A stretch of 17,500 bases of DNA, from the NCBI GenBank assembly GCA_002005505.1, contig KV908440.1, positions 250,713 through 268,212 of the forward strand, written 5' to 3'. Shown here one piece after another: positions 1-17,500 of the stretch (its first letter is position 1; every line of letters begins with the position of its first letter). A program made the translations under genes and the position numbers. The notes beneath the pieces are model-generated. The model ran no database searches and was not told the DNA's origin. It saw only the letters and a list, made by a program, of their open reading frames with translations. Source of the stretch: Botryococcus braunii. Lineage: Eukaryota; Chlorophyta; Trebouxiophyceae.

Positions 1-92
1 TACCGTAAGGTACTTACAGCAAGGGAGTGATACCACCGGCAAAACTATGTCTAAATTTCTCTCTCGATGGTGTCATGTGCCAAAATCTCTAA

Positions 93-131
93 CCCCCCCC
101 CCCACACACACACACACACACACACACCCAT

Positions 132-178
<47 letters not shown>

Positions 179-182
179 CACA

Positions 183-223
<41 letters not shown>

Positions 224-286
224 ACACACACCAATACACACACACACACACACACAACACAAACGCACACACACGCACGCACGCAC

Positions 287-350
<64 letters not shown>
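93..350. repeat. (CA)n microsatellite with C11 leader
   Basis: A C11 run (93-103) leads into about 245 bp of CA repeat with sparse interruptions (CCATG, AGAGAC, ACCAAT, CACGCACG) and a pure CA stretch from 291 to 350. Confidence 0.95.
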
Positions 351-351
<1 letters not shown>

Positions 352-352
<1 letters not shown>

Positions 353-1011
353 ATGTTTACAATTTGAATTCGATGGCCTCTTCTTCCCAGCTTCTATTCA
401 AGTATAAGAACACCACCCTGACACCATATAGGGCATATTACCTGGAGAAACTAAACTTGACGTGCCACCTGCTGAAAACCAATTCAAAGAATTATAAGAG
501 CGTATGTCCAGCTCATTGTTGATGTACATGCATATCCGACTCCTGGCGTTTGTCTTTTATTATTTCAGAATGCGTCTCTCCAGCAGGCAGGCTTTTTGTC
601 TCTGGCGTGAGTCACGGAGCTATCACGACATGAAAAGAAAAACACACCAAAAAAATCACAATGCGGTTGATCCGCCACATGCTGGAGTAGCTCTGCTCTT
701 GTTGGGAAAACATCCCATTAGAAAATGGGCGAATTCCCTAGACATGCACGCACGAGCTTGGCTTGCGGAACCTCCGTATTTAAACCGCAAACTTAAACCA
801 GCCAGGGAAACGATTACGTGAAGCCACGCCACCTGGCAGCTTCGTCATCAAACCTGTGCAGGTCTTCATTCGACGCAATTCCACCTTTGCATGAATGGGG
901 ATCACCCTTGTGAGCCTGGACATCATGACTATGAAGTCTCTGGCCTCAGGCCTCTGCGTGAATTTATCCTTCCTTTAAAGAAATAAAACGGCTCTAGTTC
1001 ATCATTTTCAC
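352..1011. other. No gene seen
   Basis: Complex sequence with only short open frames and no recognisable product, splice pattern or RNA gene. Confidence 0.5.
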
Positions 1012-1070
1012 TTACGTGACGATATGACGCTGTGGGACGACGCGTGTTCCTACCGCGTCATATATATGCA
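1012..1070 (+). promoter_or_regulatory. Possible promoter-like cluster (TGACG motifs and TATA)
   Basis: ACGTGACG, ATGACGC, GACGACGCG and GCGTCAT occur within 50 bp and are directly followed by a TATATATG. ATATGACGC (1022-1030) and GCGTCATAT (1055-1063) form a perfect 9-bp inverted repeat. TGACG/CGTCA is the core of bZIP-factor sites. No convincing gene follows on plus, so the function is speculative. Confidence 0.2.
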
Positions 1071-1429
1071 GACCTACACTCATCCACGAATCGACCCTTT
1101 GAAAGCTCTTGCTCTATACGACAATCTTCTGACACCCGGCATGTACCTTGATTGGCACAAATTTGCTATATAGCAGATATATGAATACATGAGCTATGTG
1201 CCATCTGTGCATGGTTGAGCACCTGCGCATCCATTGGCCTCTCCATCTGCGCCTTCAATGCCAACCAGCCTGCCACCACACATTGCTCTAGAGTTCTACC
1301 TGGACTGCAATAGAGCCCCAGTGGGGGGGGGGGGGGGAGCCCCTTTTGGAAAAAAAAGAAGTATGCAGGCTTCAAACGTTCCATACCCACTTGTGCGCCG
1401 GCCTTGGATGCCCTGTGTTCTTGTGTCCT

Positions 1430-1540
1430 GTGTCCTGTCTTCCCTCCTTTTAATTACACACATGTGCAGACACATGTGTTCTGGTGTTCTGTGTCCTCTC
1501 TTCCCTCCTTTTAATTACACACATGTGCAGACACGTGTGA
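1430..1540. repeat. 61-bp tandem duplication
   Basis: TTCCCTCCTTTTAATTACAC plus ACATGTGCAGACAC occurs at 1440 and again at 1501, with flanking TGTGTCCT also repeated. The offset is 61 bp and the copies are almost identical. Confidence 0.9.
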
Positions 1541-2311
1541 CATTTCACAGCCACATATCGCTCCAGATGAGGAGCCAAATATGCAACTGCCAGATATGGA
1601 TGACCACCTGTGGCGTGCGCGACCAAATGGCACAACACTTCAATTCGGTAGACAGAAAGGCACCTAACTTCAATCTGGTCATCCGAGCACACGCTGACGA
1701 CCACAAGGGTCGAAGGTACAAAGAAGCGCGCTTACCAAGCCTATGAGATGGACATTTTAAAGGGAAAAGTACTTTAAAGGGAAAACTACTAGTGACATAT
1801 ATCAGTCTCTATTTTGCCCAAGGGATAAGTTACTCGCACCCCACAACGTCTCTAATTGAAGAAGCAGCTGCCTCTCACGATCGTGTCAGTCCCACCTGCT
1901 TACTCGAACACAAGCCCGACACGCCTTGTGCACAGTTACATGAAAAGTGAAGATATCCTAACCGCGTAGCACGCGTCCTACAAACTAGTACGCGGAAGCC
2001 AGGGGTTATGGACACACATGATGATACAACGTGCTGGAACGGCGAGACTCTGGCAACGTTGGCAGGCCCTGCAAGTGGACGGGCGGGCAACTTCATGGAG
2101 CAGAAATGGACAAGCTTAAGGGTGGGTATCCACAAAGTACCGTATCAGCAGAACCCGCTTCCACGCGGGAGTAGCAACCAAACACATCTGAAGCTGCATG
2201 AACTGATATATCTGCCAAGCAAACACCCGAAAGGTAGGATACAGGCTTGAAACGAAGGTATACACATATACCAAATACCACCGGTGCTAGCACCTCAGAA
2301 TATACCGTACA
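1541..2311. other. No gene seen
   Basis: This is unremarkable sequence without a supported ORF. A 17-bp tandem echo (ACTTTAAAGGGAAAA type) occurs at 1755-1788. Confidence 0.5.
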
Positions 2312-2370
2312 TGCCATACGTACCATATGCCGTATATATACATATTGGGCATATACATACAGGTATGGCA
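2312..2370. repeat. Imperfect cruciform, AT-rich
   Basis: The outer arms TGCCATAC (2312-2319) and GTATGGCA (2363-2370) and the inner arms ATATGCC (2325-2331) and GGCATAT (2348-2354) are perfect inverted repeats nested around a TA-rich loop. Confidence 0.7.
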
Positions 2371-3616
2371 TATATTGCACCGCATTATACCCCACAACAG
2401 CGATGGCACCCAGTAGCACATCGAGGCAGCTGCAATCAATACTTTCCAGGAAGGGCAGCGACCAAACTTTGCAAGACACAACACCGCTTCCAAGCAGCAT
2501 TGAACCCAGGGCAGCAGCGCTCCTAAGGCCCCCTTCTGCCAGAACCGGGATATTCCTGATCAAACCCTGGTGAACCAACAACCAAACCGGATTATCGGAT
2601 TAATCCTGGGTGATCCAGCAACCAAACCGGGTGCGCATTTTTCCGACCAAAAACGTGCGTCCTGCAGTGCAGGGAGGAGTAACATCACCACATTTCACCA
2701 GTTACATGTTCCCAAGCCGGGGGAGGCCGCCATATACCTATCTGCCCTATAGGTACCCAACCCCTCATCTAATCCTTCCACAGGAAGGCTACAGAAACAC
2801 ATCTATAATGTAGCGAAACAGGAAAGCTAGCAAAAGGGGAGCACCTCCAAACCACCATCCAACATGCAGCTGAGGAGCAGAGAACCAGCTGTCTCTTCTA
2901 AAAGGTGTTATAACAGGTCTAATAAGGAGGTGTCCGGTTGCCCATGGGGAACTTCCCAAGCCCCTGGTGCAACGAACGCGAAGGACTTTCCGCCAGTTGG
3001 GTCTGGCATACGTGAGACCTCTATGGGAAGAAAGCTGTTTTGAACTCTGCAGCTAGAATCCATACATCTAGCTCTTGACCTCGCCCTCTGAAGCGAGAGG
3101 GGACCCGGGGGGGGGGGGGACGTGGTTTGCACTTCTGAGTGACCATGAGGGGCCAATGTGACGGCCAAAGCCCCTGCCAGGTCACCTACAAATTTCATAG
3201 GGTGACTGCCGGCAATCACCATTGCCTGTTGATTGCTTTGGCAGGAGCCTGCTGGCTGTCTGCATCCCACGCCCTCCATGGAGGCAGCATGGGAGCACTG
3301 GCAGCATTCCGACCAGAGCGCTGTGCCCAACTCCGTTTTCGAAGCACCACATCTGCAAAAAAGTAGTTGGAAAGTTCACTTGTTCCCCAAAAATAACTCT
3401 TGACATGCCACTCCCGAAAATGCTTCAATGAAAAGCCGGGCGACCAGTCTTGCACCCTCCATGACGACCGAGTCATTGTCGAAGAAGCGTCTCAGCATCC
3501 AAGTCGCCACCGCAGCGGCTCCCCTACCGCTCAGCTATCGTGGAAGCGTCCTGCCTGCCATACAGCCTCACACACCGAACACACTCCCCAAAAAACCCCG
3601 ATGGCGGGAGAGCTCT
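2371..3616. other. No gene seen
   Basis: No supported coding region was seen. An imperfect direct repeat (CCTGGTGAACCAACAACCAA at about 2568 against CCTGGGTGATCCAGCAACCA at about 2605) and a G run at 3107-3119 are the only structures noted. This may include the 3' end of the PZP transcript. Confidence 0.5.
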
Positions 3617-3937
3617 CAGGCTGAATGGCAGGCAGTACGCAGGCTCCCAACAGGGTGTATGGCATGCAGTACGCCTGCTCCCAGCAGGCTGAATCACAAG
3701 CAGTATGCATGCTCCCAGCAGGCTGTATGGCAGGCAGGACGCAGGATCTCAGCAGCCTGTATGGCAGGCAGAACGCAGGCTCCCAACAGGCTGTACGGCA
3801 GGCAGTACGCAGGCTCCCACCAGGCTGTATGGCAGGAAGTACGCAGGCTCCAACAGGCTGCATGGCAGGCAGTACACGGGCTCCCAGCAGGCTGTATGGC
3901 AGGCAGGACTCAGCCTCCAAACAGGCTGTATGGCAGA
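3617..3937. repeat. 34-bp minisatellite just 3' of the PZP gene
   Basis: About 9.5 copies of CAGGCTGTATGGCAGGCAGT followed by ACGCAGGCTCCCAG are present, mostly 34 bp with one 33-bp copy and scattered substitutions. It begins about 60 bp past the stop codon in gene orientation, so it is probably within the 3' untranslated region. The period is not a multiple of three, and all frames show repetitive, meaningless ORFs. Confidence 0.93.
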
Positions 3938-3998
3938 TGAGGAACCCTCATAAAGCACCAGCAATGGGCGTTTGGCCGTCACATGCTCAATGTAAGCC

Positions 3999-17379
<13,381 letters not shown>

Positions 17380-17500
17380 CTGGAGAGAGCATCATAATCT
17401 TTTAAGCACTGGGGAAGGAGCAAAGTGTGAGTGAAGAAGCCAGGAATGAGCGACGATGGGGATCATGGGAAGTGGAAAATGGGTTACAATACAACGGAGC
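17380..17500 (-). other. Upstream intron end or 5' leader of the PZP gene
   Basis: In sense orientation this stretch is C/T-rich and ends in a good 3' splice site at 17380. An in-frame TGA lies just before it. It is either the end of an upstream intron or a leader preceding the ATG at 17358. No TATA box was seen. Confidence 0.4.

Noticed and set aside
47..522. Thr-His and Cys-Val repeat proteins
   Set aside because: They are pure products of translating (CA)n in different frames. The same applies to the arrays at 6145-7037, 8563-9030 and 9337-10076.
3617..3937. CRISPR array
   Set aside because: The units are directly adjacent without spacers, and the context is a eukaryotic gene.

Overview
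This is eukaryotic nuclear DNA. Coding blocks are short and separated by introns with matching splice phases. The introns are packed with dinucleotide microsatellites, C/G homopolymers and minisatellites, and no prokaryote-style gene packing is visible. My best guess is a green-lineage (Viridiplantae) alga. The reason is that the one confident gene resembles, from memory, the land-plant PHD/extended-PHD protein family of the Arabidopsis At1g77800 type, and its exons are GC-rich with GTGCGT/GTGAGT-like donors. No database search was run, so the taxon is inference.

One large minus-strand gene fills positions 17379 to 3999. I reconstructed 13 exons (17379-16164, 15158-14869, 14111-13558, 12340-12174, 11681-11431, 10615-10448, 10130-9806, 9267-9068, 8453-8142, 7652-7470, 6907-6715, 5835-5489, 4412-3999). 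Every junction keeps the reading frame, giving 4620 nt, or about 1539 residues plus stop. The product has a Pro/Ala/Gln-rich N-terminus, a Gly/Lys/Arg-rich basic segment, an acidic and coiled-coil region, a PHD finger - zinc knuckle - PHD (PZP) histone-reader module, an Arg/Leu helix, an Arg-rich tail and a Pro/Gln-rich C-terminus. It is therefore a predicted chromatin reader or scaffold. The first PHD finger is split by an apparent GC-AG intron.

The introns hold most of the oddities. Three of them carry the same compound (CA)n-(GA)n array in the same order. Others carry a (GCACAG)n array, a 23-bp minisatellite, a G-quadruplex-prone tract and a 115-bp direct repeat. The last intron (5488-4413) contains an AT-rich island with a decayed two-frame ORF that looks foreign, possibly from an organelle or plasmid replication (Rep-like) gene. 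A 34-bp minisatellite lies about 60 bp beyond the stop codon.

Positions 1-3600 hold no gene I can support. They contain a (CA)n tract, a 61-bp duplication, an imperfect cruciform and a possible but unproven promoter-like cluster. The far end (17380-17500) is either an intron or the 5' leader.
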